Source: Candidatus Bandiella numerosa (GTDB lineage: Bacteria > Pseudomonadota > Alphaproteobacteria > Rickettsiales > Midichloriaceae). Taken from it: DNA of 64,000 bases. The position numbers and the translations under genes are program-made. The first letter of the stretch is position 1, and each line of letters starts with the position of its first letter. The DNA is taken from contig NZ_CP104164.1 in the NCBI RefSeq assembly GCF_029981845.1, positions 248,001 to 312,000 of the forward strand. Direction: 5' to 3'. This document shows positions 53,282 through 61,856 of the stretch, one piece after another. The notes under the pieces were generated by a model. It made no database searches. It was not told the origin of the DNA and saw nothing but the letters and a program-made list of their open reading frames with translations.

Positions 53282-53548
53282 ATGGACGCAGGAACTATTA
53301 TAGAAATAGCACAAGATAGTCTAATAGTGCTATTAAAATTGTCCTTGCCACTTCTTTTGGTAGCGTTAGTTGTTGGTGTATTAATATCATTAGTTCAGGC
53401 TTTAACACAAATTCAGGAGCCCACAATTTCATTTGTGCCAAAAATTATAGCTGTATTTTTTTCTTTACTGTTGTCCTTAAATTATATGGGTAGCGTATTT
53501 TCTAGTTATATGGAAAATATCGTTTCACACATCATTAATTTGCAATAA
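53282..53548 (+). CDS. fliQ: Flagellar export protein FliQ
   Basis: The 88-aa protein has two membrane helices and the FliQ pattern L-P-L-L-L-V-A-L-V-V-G-V-L-I-S-L-V-Q-A-L-T-Q-I-Q-E, then T-I-S-F-V-P-K-I. FliQ is part of the FliPQR export channel. It immediately follows secB, far from flhA at 38.9-41.0 kb, showing that the flagellar genes are dispersed. Normal length for the family. Confidence 0.93.
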   Translation: MDAGTIIEIAQDSLIVLLKLSLPLLLVALVVGVLISLVQALTQIQEPTISFVPKIIAVFFSLLLSLNYMGSVFSSYMENIVSHIINLQ

Positions 53549-53646
53549 CATATTCACGCAAAGTAATTAACGAAAAAGTAGTTTATTAAAGTGGTGCACG
53601 TTATTAATCATTCCAATAATAGTTGATAAATTGCTATGTATTTGCC

Positions 53647-54840
53647 TTATATGTTTGTGGGGGCAATGATAAATGCGTATATTATTATAGTTAAGCCAAG
53701 TAAAACTGTAATTATAACTGTTAAAGGGATAATAGTCCCATTAAAAAAATAGCCTGCTAAAGCTACAGCAATTGCTACTAAAAGAGTTCTCATAGATGCA
53801 ATGATTGATGAGCTTGCGCCTTTAATATCAGGGTGAAGTGACATTGCGTCAGTGAATAAAATTGTTATCAAAATTGCAAAGCTTGCACTACATATCATCA
53901 TACTTAATGTAATCAAATATGGGATGGTTGATATATAAGCAGTGTAATTAAGTAAAGCGCAACCAATAATCATCAGGGAAAATCCTATTTTTTTTGCCAA
54001 AGAAATATTTGTAAATTTAATAATATAGCGCGTTAAAAAACAAACCGTACCAAAAACAGCCCAAACAGCCCCCTGATAATATCCATACACACTTTTACCC
54101 ACTCCCAGATGGTTTATATATAAAATTGAAGCACCTACGGTAAAGGTGATTATACTACATGCCATAAATCCAAGAACAAAAAGATATGCCACCATTATTT
54201 TATCCGAAAGTAAAAAAACATAATTTTTGTAAATTTGATGCAGATTATTAATTAGGTAATTTCCATTTTTTTGAGAGGAATTTGCAGTAAATTGGTAAGT
54301 TTCATCAATAAATATTGATACCAACAATATTGATAAGCTTGTAAAAATTGTAATCAATAAAAAATTAAACTGCCAATTTATGAGCAAACCTAAATATCCT
54401 CCTATTACTGGTGTAATTGCTTTGCCAAAAGTTAATATTCCATTTTTTAAGCCAACAAAAGTTCTTGCCTTCTCCTTATTGCAAACATCAAATACCATCG
54501 CAACGCACACAACCATTGGGGCAGCTGTGCCAATCCCTTGAAAAAATCTAAAAAATATTAGATAATATATGTTTGAAGATAGCATACTACCGATGCAGCT
54601 AGTTGTTAAAAGAGCTAGTCCAATTAATAATGTCTTCTTCCTGCCTACATAATCAGAAATAGAACCTAAAAAAAGGCTACCTATAGTTACTCCTAAAGAA
54701 TAACTGCTACTTACTAGATGAAATATCTTAGAGTTTGTGTTAAAAAAGTTCATCATATCAGGAAATGTCGGAGAGATAATATCATTTTGCACGTGGGCAA
54801 CTACGAAGCAAATGGCTACTATGATAAAGAAAAATCTCAT
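53647..54840 (-). CDS. MFS multidrug efflux protein (Bcr/CflA-like)
   Basis: The 397-aa protein has 12 helices. F-P-D-M-M-N-F-F, S-S-Y-S-L-G-V-T-I-G-S-L-F-L-G-S-I-S-D-Y-V-G-R-K-K and R-F-F-Q-G-I-G-T-A-A-P-M fit the Bcr/CflA drug:H+ antiporter branch. Physiological substrates are unknown. It is convergent with fliQ and divergent from psd. Confidence 0.82.
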   Translation of the reverse strand: MRFFFIIVAICFVVAHVQNDIISPTFPDMMNFFNTNSKIFHLVSSSYSLGVTIGSLFLGSISDYVGRKKTLLIGLALLTTSCIGSMLSSNIYYLIFFRFFQGIGTAAPMVVCVAMVFDVCNKEKARTFVGLKNGILTFGKAITPVIGGYLGLLINWQFNFLLITIFTSLSILLVSIFIDETYQFTANSSQKNGNYLINNLHQIYKNYVFLLSDKIMVAYLFVLGFMACSIITFTVGASILYINHLGVGKSVYGYYQGAVWAVFGTVCFLTRYIIKFTNISLAKKIGFSLMIIGCALLNYTAYISTIPYLITLSMMICSASFAILITILFTDAMSLHPDIKGASSSIIASMRTLLVAIAVALAGYFFNGTIIPLTVIITVLLGLTIIIYAFIIAPTNI

Positions 54841-54970
54841 AAGTTATTACCTAAATTTTTCTTCCTTGTATTACAAAAAAAGTAAAAGTAAAGAGAAAAT
54901 ACCAGTAGAATAAAAATTTTTCAATTTGAGTTGTGTACTATATAGTGGTATAAGGTAATAAAATTAATTT

Positions 54971-55774
54971 ATGTATTTTATGTTAGATCATATCAGAGAA
55001 TTTATCCCAAACATCTATAAAGAGGGATATTTTTTTATAAGTGTCTTTGCGATAATCACGTTGATATTTTTTATATGGTCTCAACCTTTGGGTTGGATTG
55101 GAGTTATATTAACCCTATGGTGTATCTTCTTTTTTCGTGATCCAAATAGGGTAGTTCCTAAACAAGAAAATGTAGTTGTTAGTCCTGCTGATGGAATAGT
55201 GCAAAAAATTGAAAGGGCGAAATTACCAGAGGAAATAGCAAATACACAAGATGAAATGAACAGAATAAGCATATTTCTAAATGTATTTGATGTGCATGTT
55301 AATAGAATACCAATAGCTGGAGTAGTGAAAAAACTAAATTATCACCATGGTAAATTTTTTAATGCATCGTTGGATAAGGCTAGTGAGCATAATGAAAGAC
55401 AGTCAATCCTTTTAGAGCTAGGTAATAAAAAGGAAATTGGTGTTGTTCAGATTGCCGGGCTCATAGCTCGTAGAATAGTATGTGATCTGAAAGAAGGGAA
55501 AAAAGTAACAACAGGAGAAAGATTTGGTATAATTAGATTTGGAAGTAGAGTGGATCTTTATTTACCAACAAGCTTTGATATCAAGGTATTAGAAGGGCAA
55601 AGAATGATAGGTGGGGAGACGGTTATTGGCGAATTTAAAGATATAAAAGAAATGAGCTTAAAAAATTCTGTGCCTAAAAAATCAGTTAGCTCTAAGGAAG
55701 AAGATGATAAAAATATGCCTGTAAATATGGCCAAAGCTAAGGTTGTAAGAAAAAAAGTAAGCGATAACAAATAA
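54971..55774 (+). CDS. psd: Phosphatidylserine decarboxylase
   Basis: This enzyme makes phosphatidylethanolamine at the inner membrane. The 267-aa proenzyme has an N-terminal hydrophobic region, S-P-A-D-G-I-V-Q-K-I, F-L-N-V-F-D-V-H-V-N-R-I-P and the self-cleavage site R-F-G-S-R, where the Ser becomes the pyruvoyl group. It carries a lysine-rich C-terminal tail (~45 residues) beyond the normal end. pssA follows after 17 bp. Confidence 0.96.
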   Translation: MYFMLDHIREFIPNIYKEGYFFISVFAIITLIFFIWSQPLGWIGVILTLWCIFFFRDPNRVVPKQENVVVSPADGIVQKIERAKLPEEIANTQDEMNRISIFLNVFDVHVNRIPIAGVVKKLNYHHGKFFNASLDKASEHNERQSILLELGNKKEIGVVQIAGLIARRIVCDLKEGKKVTTGERFGIIRFGSRVDLYLPTSFDIKVLEGQRMIGGETVIGEFKDIKEMSLKNSVPKKSVSSKEEDDKNMPVNMAKAKVVRKKVSDNK

Positions 55775-55791
55775 ATAGTTATGTAATTTAA

Positions 55792-57318
55792 ATGTCTATA
55801 GCACCTAAAAAATTAAACATACCAATACAGAAGCTTATACCTTCCATGATTACAATATTAGCGTTATGCTTGGGTATAACATCCATTAGGTATTCATTGG
55901 ATGGGAAATTTAATATAGCTGCAGCATTAATTGTAATTGCTGCATTTCTTGACGGTATTGATGGTAGAATTGCCAGGTTATTAAATTCTACTAGTGAATT
56001 TGGTGCTCAACTAGATTCTTTAGCTGATCTATGTAATTTTGGAGTTGCTCCTGGCATTGCAGTTTATTTATGGTCGCTCATAGAAATACCATATAAAGGG
56101 GTTGGATGGGCTGTTGTTTTGCTTTATATAGCTTGTTCAGCGTTACGACTTGCTAGATTTAATGTGCAAAGTAGTGATAATGAGAATGATGAAATTAAAA
56201 ATAATTTTTTTATTGGAGTTCCAATGCCTGTTGCTGCGGGTTTATTGTTGATTCCAATGATGTGTGATTTTGAACTTTTTACTGGTAAATCATATATATG
56301 TTCATATTGGTATAATGCAATATACATGACTATAATAGGTCTTTTGATGATAAGCAAAGTTCCAATTTACTCTGCCAAAAAAATGACAGTACCGAGGGAA
56401 AGAGTAAACATTATACTTATAATTTCTGGTATTATTTTTACTGGTATTATCTTTGAACCTTGGGTTCTTTTGCCAGTAATTGGGCTATTTTATATTGTTT
56501 TGACACCTATAGTAAGTTTTTATTATCATAACAAAATAAAGAAAGGGAGTGGCTCTGATATTTTGGCCAAAGCTTTAGTTATTTTTGTTATGTTTGGCAC
56601 ATTGATTGGTTCAAATTTAAAAACATCAAATGCATCAGAATATAATTCCTCTGATGTATTACATTGCTTAAATGCAATTAAACTTTTTGAAAGAAAATAT
56701 GATATTCCCAAGAATTTTTTATATTTAATATCTTTGGTAGAATCTGGAAAATATGACAAAAATTCAAAGAGACTTCAACCTTGGCCGTGGACTGCTAATA
56801 TAAATGGAGAATCAAGATTTTTCAGCACTAAAAATGAGCTAATCAAAGCTCTGAAAATACATATAGCAAATGGTAAAGAAAACATAGATATAGGTTGTAA
56901 TCAGATAAATTATAAATATCATAAGCATAACTTTTCAAACATAGAGCAAATGGTTTCACCATATCATAATGTTGGATATTCAGCATATTACCTGGCTAGT
57001 AATTATCAAAAAACCAATAATTGGCAAGATGCGATAGCAATGTATCATTCAAAAAATCCTCTTCATAGTAGCAAATATATAAGAAAAATTAATAAAACTG
57101 CTAAGAATAGTAGTGGATTGCTTATGGAATTAAATGATAGTAATAAGAAAAATGGTATAGCGAGCAGAGCGAGTAGTAGTAGTATTATGAATAGGAAAAG
57201 TGTCGAGCAACAAATACTTAATAAAAAATCCAGAGCTGGTATTATAGTCTACAGTAATTCTAAGGAATCTTATATTGCCTCAAGTGGCGTTATTAAGATA
57301 TCTAAAGAGTTTGGATAG
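55792..57318 (+). CDS. pssA: Phosphatidylserine synthase fused to a lytic-transglycosylase domain
   Basis: Residues 1-250 are a CDP-diacylglycerol-serine O-phosphatidyltransferase. The CDP-alcohol motif D-G-x2-A-R-x8-G-x3-D-x3-D is complete (D57 to D79) in a multi-helix membrane domain. Residues ~257-282 look like a former signal peptide (A-L-V-I-F-V-M-F-G-T-L-I-G ending S-N-A-S). Residues 285-430 are an SLT-type transglycosylase domain with Y-L-I-S-L-V-E317-S-G, P-W-P-W-T-A-N, D-I-G-C-N-Q-I-N and A-M-Y-H-S. Unfused PssA is ~250-280 aa. The added helix should place the LT domain in the periplasm. One continuous frame is present. Confidence 0.9.
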   Translation: MSIAPKKLNIPIQKLIPSMITILALCLGITSIRYSLDGKFNIAAALIVIAAFLDGIDGRIARLLNSTSEFGAQLDSLADLCNFGVAPGIAVYLWSLIEIPYKGVGWAVVLLYIACSALRLARFNVQSSDNENDEIKNNFFIGVPMPVAAGLLLIPMMCDFELFTGKSYICSYWYNAIYMTIIGLLMISKVPIYSAKKMTVPRERVNIILIISGIIFTGIIFEPWVLLPVIGLFYIVLTPIVSFYYHNKIKKGSGSDILAKALVIFVMFGTLIGSNLKTSNASEYNSSDVLHCLNAIKLFERKYDIPKNFLYLISLVESGKYDKNSKRLQPWPWTANINGESRFFSTKNELIKALKIHIANGKENIDIGCNQINYKYHKHNFSNIEQMVSPYHNVGYSAYYLASNYQKTNNWQDAIAMYHSKNPLHSSKYIRKINKTAKNSSGLLMELNDSNKKNGIASRASSSSIMNRKSVEQQILNKKSRAGIIVYSNSKESYIASSGVIKISKEFG

Positions 57319-58165
57319 TCAATTATAGAGATAATTTTGTGACGGTGCATAGCCGCCAGTGTTGCATTAACAAAATTCAATAATGGGTATACAATCATAA
57401 GCACAAAGGATATTAAGACTTTAAATACTTTACATGATTGTCGACTATTTGCATAAAATTCTTACTTTGCTAAAAATTCCTACAGTTCAAGCTCCTAAAA
57501 ATGGTAACCACTATAATATTGGAGTTGCTGGGTCCATTTATTATTCCTTTAAGTATTCAAATTCCTTCATAGCTGGATGTAAATGACTTCCAACTGTAAA
57601 AATTCTTAATACTATCAGGGAGGTTTCATGTTATATGGTGCTATTTCTGCATTTTTAAATAATATTATCGAGGATATGTATGATGAGAAACCTTTTTTAT
57701 AGGTCTATAAAATGATGGTAGTTGCTTTATTTTACTAATGGATTTGTACTATTAGTAGTTTAACTAGAGAAGCATCTCATGCATTAGTTTATTGTGAATG
57801 CTGAGATAAAGAGTATGGTTATAATTTTATACAAACATTGCCTACAGAGAGATTGCATTTTTCGCAGGATCTTTTATGAAAGAGTATTTTATCCGAGTAA
57901 CTGCCTTATAATAAATATTATAGTAGGAATAGTTCAAGGTACTGTAAAATATATATATTGGCATCGTCATGTATCTTGAAAGAGCAAGAATAAATAGTTG
58001 TAAATAAACGTGTAAATAAGTTGTTATGAGATTAGCTATTTTATAACGGCTGGAAAGAGTGATTCTGAGGCCTTGTCAAGGCATTAAGCTTGATAATTTG
58101 ATATAACCTCCTTTCAAAAAAGTCTAAAGTTGGATTATGCCTTTTGACTCGGTGTTACCACTATA
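57319..58165. other. Long gap of ~850 bp, possibly decayed coding DNA
   Basis: No intact gene is supported. Short frames with coding-like strings occur on the plus strand, for instance around 57349-57460 (I-A-A-S-V-A-L-T-K-F-N-N-G) and 57470-57586 (V-A-G-S-I-Y-Y-S-F-K-Y-S-N-S), each ended by stops. A 61-codon frame at 57794-57979 has no family resemblance. The region may be a degraded gene or insertion. Confidence 0.4.
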
Positions 58166-59023
58166 CTATTTATTAAAGTTAATCTTCATGATTTCCTGAT
58201 TGTACTTTTTACAACTTTCAGACTCTAATTCTAGTTTGTCAATTTTTTGAGTAGATTTTAAAGCGCTTTCAGCACAAGCTCTAAGTTGTGCTGATGATGC
58301 ATAGGCGTTTTTAAGAGTTCTATTTATGATATTGCAATTTCCATCTATTATGATTTCAATCTCAATTGGCATGTCGTCTAAGCATGGTGTAGAATTCCAA
58401 TGTTTTTTTAATTGTTCTTGTATCATTAAACGGTCATTTTCATCTAAAACAGCAGATGTGTTATTTAAATTAATTGGTTCACTATTGTCTGCCACATTAG
58501 AAAATATATCTTTTATAGGCTCTTGCTTTGCAACTTTTTTCTCTTTTGTTAAGTCAGGTAATTTTTTTGTGTCTGTAGCATTTTTCTTGGTAATTTTTTC
58601 CTTTTTTTCTTGCTGCAATTTTTGGGTATTAGCTTTTTCCAATTCTTTTTTATTAGTTTTCTTTTTTTCTATAGGTGGAAGTTCTTTGACTATTTCTTTT
58701 ATTTCATTATTTTTCTTAATTTCTGGCTTTTTTTTATCTTTAATTTCTGGTGCTTCTTTAGTTATTTTCTTTTCTGGAGTTTTAGAATTCATAGGTTCTA
58801 TTATTTCCTTTTTCTGAGGAATTTCTGGTGCTCCTTTAGTTATTTTCTTTTCTGGGCTCTCTTTAGGTAGATTTGTAGAAGGCTCTTTTTTTACGGGACC
58901 TATATGAATTGAAAATTTTTGATAAGTTAATTTTTTAGGTGGTTTCAAAAAATTAATATTAATAATCAGCAATAAAAAAACTGCTAAATGGAATAATATG
59001 GATACTAAATAACCTTTGCTCAT
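58166..59023 (-). CDS. tolA: TolA-like cell-envelope protein
   Basis: The 285-aa protein has an N-terminal membrane anchor (~5-25) and a long Lys/Glu/Pro-rich rod with an internal duplication (P-E-K-K-I-T-K-x-A-P-E-I twice). A C-terminal domain follows with L-K-K-H-W-N-S-T-P and L-R-A-C-A-E-S-A-L. TolA links the TolQR proton channel to TolB/Pal during envelope constriction. Gene order tolQ-tolR-tolA supports the call. tolB and pal do not follow in the window. Confidence 0.88.
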   Translation of the reverse strand: MSKGYLVSILFHLAVFLLLIININFLKPPKKLTYQKFSIHIGPVKKEPSTNLPKESPEKKITKGAPEIPQKKEIIEPMNSKTPEKKITKEAPEIKDKKKPEIKKNNEIKEIVKELPPIEKKKTNKKELEKANTQKLQQEKKEKITKKNATDTKKLPDLTKEKKVAKQEPIKDIFSNVADNSEPINLNNTSAVLDENDRLMIQEQLKKHWNSTPCLDDMPIEIEIIIDGNCNIINRTLKNAYASSAQLRACAESALKSTQKIDKLELESESCKKYNQEIMKINFNK

Positions 59024-59037
59024 TATTATTAATTATT

Positions 59038-59466
59038 TTATTCCTCTGTTACTAGAGTGACATTGTCAATCGATGCTTGCCTTAGCGCACTAAAAACGTA
59101 TATCATATCGCCATAATGAGTTGATTGATCGCCATATATCATAATTTGAATTTGTGGTTTTTCATTTAATATAGATTTGATTTTGTCAATTAAGTCCACT
59201 TTTTCTATTTTTATTTCTTGAATATAAATATTTGAGTGTTTATCAAGGCTGATATTTAAATAATCATCCTTTTTTGAAAAATTTTCGGAAGATTTGGGTA
59301 ATTCAATATCTGCGCCGGTATTGATTATATGAGATGTAAGCATGAAAATGATCAATAAAACTAACATAACATCAACGAATGGGGTAACGTTAATTTCAGA
59401 TTTTATTTTATTTTTATGTCGTAATGATCGAGGGTTTAAAAAATTGTACATTATCTTATTCATCAA
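59038..59466 (-). CDS. tolR: TolR/ExbD-family energy-transducing protein
   Basis: The 142-aa protein has a single helix preceded by the signature E-I-N-V-T-P-F-V-D-V-M-L-V-L-L-I-I-F-M, where the membrane Asp is part of the proton path. The periplasmic domain ends I-D-N-V-T-L-V-T-E. The start at 59466 gives a basic cytosolic N-terminus. It lies between tolQ and tolA. Confidence 0.95.
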   Translation of the reverse strand: MMNKIMYNFLNPRSLRHKNKIKSEINVTPFVDVMLVLLIIFMLTSHIINTGADIELPKSSENFSKKDDYLNISLDKHSNIYIQEIKIEKVDLIDKIKSILNEKPQIQIMIYGDQSTHYGDMIYVFSALRQASIDNVTLVTEE

Positions 59467-59474
59467 ACATTTAT

Positions 59475-60188
59475 TTAAATTTTGCTAATTAACTTTATAA
59501 AGGAGTTTCGAAATTTAATGTTTAAGCTTTCAATACTACTATAAAATTTATTATTAAAAATTAACGCAGGGATAGCCACAATTAATCCTAAAGCTGTAGC
59601 CAATAGAGCTTCAGCAATTCCAGGTGCAACTGCCGAGATGCTAGCATTTTTTAAAAATACAATCGATTGAAAACTGTGCATTATACCCCAAACTGTGCCC
59701 AGTAATCCTATAAAAGGGGCTGAGCTGGATATAGTTCCTAATATATATAGCTTATCTTCAATTCTATTGTTCACATCATAAATTTTTAATTCTATATTGC
59801 CTAAAAGCTCTTCTTTGTTTATTCCAATACTATCTTTTTTAATTGAACAGATTTTATTGTAGACTGTAATAATTATTTCACCAAATATATTTAATTTTTT
59901 TATTGTGGCAAAATGCCTTTGTTCAATTAAACTTATGTCGTAATTATTTTCCATTAATAGTTTATTGAATATGTTATATTCTTTAGTAATAGATTTTAGT
60001 AAAAATATTTTCTCTAGTGCAATTGCCCAGGAATATATAGACATTAAGACCAAAATCAGCATTATTGTTTGTACAAATAAATCTGCTTGCAGAAACATAT
60101 CTACAATAGAAAATGATTTTGCTGTGGATGCACTTGCAATATCAACAATTTCTGATTCAGCAAATTTTTTAACAGGTATTTTTTCCAT
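59475..60188 (-). CDS. tolQ: TolQ/ExbB-family proton channel
   Basis: The 237-aa protein has three membrane helices. The conserved segment P-F-I-G-L-L-G-T-V-W-G-I-M-H-S-F and V-A-P-G-I-A-E-A-L-L-A-T-A-L-G-L-I-V-A-I-P-A are typical. It forms the proton-driven motor with TolR. It begins 11 bp downstream of parB, so the Tol genes may share the mnmG-parAB transcript. Confidence 0.94.
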   Translation of the reverse strand: MEKIPVKKFAESEIVDIASASTAKSFSIVDMFLQADLFVQTIMLILVLMSIYSWAIALEKIFLLKSITKEYNIFNKLLMENNYDISLIEQRHFATIKKLNIFGEIIITVYNKICSIKKDSIGINKEELLGNIELKIYDVNNRIEDKLYILGTISSSAPFIGLLGTVWGIMHSFQSIVFLKNASISAVAPGIAEALLATALGLIVAIPALIFNNKFYSSIESLNIKFRNSFIKLISKI

Positions 60189-60199
60189 GATTTTTATAA

Positions 60200-61069
60200 T
60201 TATATTGTTAATTCATTATTTTTACAAAGCATTGCGATTAAATAATCAAATTCATCCATATTATTAAATTTGATAACGATACTATTTTCTTTTTTCCCTA
60301 AATTAATTTTAGTTTTTAAATTTAATGCCTTGCTAATTTTTCTTTCTAAATTTAATACGTCACCATCTTTACTAAATTTATTATAATTTATTTTATTGTT
60401 GTTTTTTATAATATCTTCGGTTTGTCTGACGCTTAAATTGTTTTTCTGTATAATTTTAACTAGTTCATCTGGATTTTCATTATTAAGTAATAATCTTGCA
60501 TGTCCTGCAGATAGTTTATCCTCAAAGATTAGTTTTTTAAATTTATCTGGTAGTTTTAATAATCTAACTAAGTTTGCAACATAGCTTCTACTTTTGCCAA
60601 TTTTCTCGGCTAAAATTTCTTGGGTATAGCCTTGTTCATCAATTAATGTTTTGTATATATTTGCTTCTTCAAGAGGGTTTAAATCTTCCCTTTGAATATT
60701 TTCTATTAATGATATTTCAACATTTTGCCTATCAATTGTATTCTTTATTATTGCTGGAACAAATTTTAAATTTGCTAACTTTGATGCTCTCCATCTTCTC
60801 TCGCCCGCAATAATTTGGTAACGATCATTTTCCAAACTTTTAACTAAAATTGGTTGCAGTACCCCATATAATTTTATCGATTCTGCTAATTCCAAAATAT
60901 CTTCTTCGTTGAAATTTTTTCTAGGTTGATTATTATTCTCAACAATTTTATCAATAGGAATTTCAACAAAATAGTCTGATTGAAAATTCGAAATATTAAG
61001 GTCCAATTTATTTGGAATCAATGAAGAAAGCCCCTTACCTAAAGCTTTAAATTTATTATTATCTACCAT
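60200..61069 (-). CDS. parB: Chromosome-partitioning protein ParB
   Basis: The 289-aa protein has the CTPase/ParB box (P-I-D-K-I, N-Q-P-R-K-N-F and G-E-R-R-W-R-A-S-K) and a central helix-turn-helix (I-G-K-S-R-S-Y-V-A-N-L-V-R-L). A C-terminal dimerisation domain follows. It opens with the G-L-G-K-G-L-S-S-L-I motif variant A-L-G-K-G-L-S-S-L-I-P. It should bind the parS palindrome found at 63673. parA lies 4 bp upstream. Confidence 0.96.
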   Translation of the reverse strand: MVDNNKFKALGKGLSSLIPNKLDLNISNFQSDYFVEIPIDKIVENNNQPRKNFNEEDILELAESIKLYGVLQPILVKSLENDRYQIIAGERRWRASKLANLKFVPAIIKNTIDRQNVEISLIENIQREDLNPLEEANIYKTLIDEQGYTQEILAEKIGKSRSYVANLVRLLKLPDKFKKLIFEDKLSAGHARLLLNNENPDELVKIIQKNNLSVRQTEDIIKNNNKINYNKFSKDGDVLNLERKISKALNLKTKINLGKKENSIVIKFNNMDEFDYLIAMLCKNNELTI

Positions 61070-61073
61070 AATC

Positions 61074-61856
61074 TTATGAGTGTTTTTTTAAAATTTCTTG
61101 CGCTAAAAGTATATATGAAATTGATCCAGAGCATCTACTATCATAAAGCATGATTGGTTTCCCATGAGATGTGGCTTCTGACAACTTTATATTTCTGGGA
61201 ATTACCTGCTCATACACTATGTTACCAAAATTTTTTCTCACATCACCAACAACCTCTTTGCAAAGTCTATTTCTTCTATCGTACATTGTTAATAATATGC
61301 CTTCAACGGTTAATTTAGGATTTAGAATTGATCTAATATAATTTATAATCTTAATTATGTTGGCAATCCCCTCAAGTGCAAAAAATTCGCACTGTAGCGG
61401 TATCAATACTGAATTTGAGGCGGTTAAAGCATTAACTGTAAGTAGACTTAATGATGGAGCACAATCTATAAATATATAATCGTATTTTGGGAGGGTTTTA
61501 TTTATTTGTTGTAGCTTCTCATTTAATATGTATTCTTTATTTTCTGCATTTGAAACTTCTGTATCAAATGCAGACAGGTCTTGATTAGATGGTATGATAT
61601 CGATATTGGGTAGCAAGGTATTTTTTATTACATTTTCAATGGTAGAATCGTCTAACAATAAATTGTAAATGTTTTGCACTCTATTTGAATTTTCTATACC
61701 CATTCCTGTACTCAGATTTCCCTGTGGATCCAGATCAATCAGCAGAATATTTTTTTGATATAGGCTTAATGCTGTTGCCAAATTTATTGAAGTTGTAGTT
61801 TTTCCTACACCACCTTTTTGATTGATTATAGATATTATTTTGCAACTATTTTTCAT
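61074..61856 (-). CDS. parA: Chromosome-partitioning ATPase ParA
   Basis: The 260-aa Walker-type ATPase has the deviant P-loop N-Q-K-G-G-V-G-K-T-T, D-L-D-P-Q-G-N-L-S and F-I-D-C-A-P-S-L. It drives segregation of ParB-parS complexes. Its ATG overlaps the mnmG stop (TAATG, 1 nt), which leaves no space for rsmG. Confidence 0.96.
   Translation of the reverse strand: MKNSCKIISIINQKGGVGKTTTSINLATALSLYQKNILLIDLDPQGNLSTGMGIENSNRVQNIYNLLLDDSTIENVIKNTLLPNIDIIPSNQDLSAFDTEVSNAENKEYILNEKLQQINKTLPKYDYIFIDCAPSLSLLTVNALTASNSVLIPLQCEFFALEGIANIIKIINYIRSILNPKLTVEGILLTMYDRRNRLCKEVVGDVRKNFGNIVYEQVIPRNIKLSEATSHGKPIMLYDSRCSGSISYILLAQEILKKHS

Noticed and set aside
57794..57979. 61-codon plus-strand frame
   Set aside because: Isolated, without a ribosome-binding site or recognisable motif, in a gap that otherwise looks decayed.
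58105..58170. tRNA-like string (TAGTGGTAACACC and TCAAAAGGCATAATCC on the minus strand)
   Set aside because: It hints at a glutamine-tRNA D-arm, but acceptor, anticodon and T-stems do not pair, so no tRNA is called.
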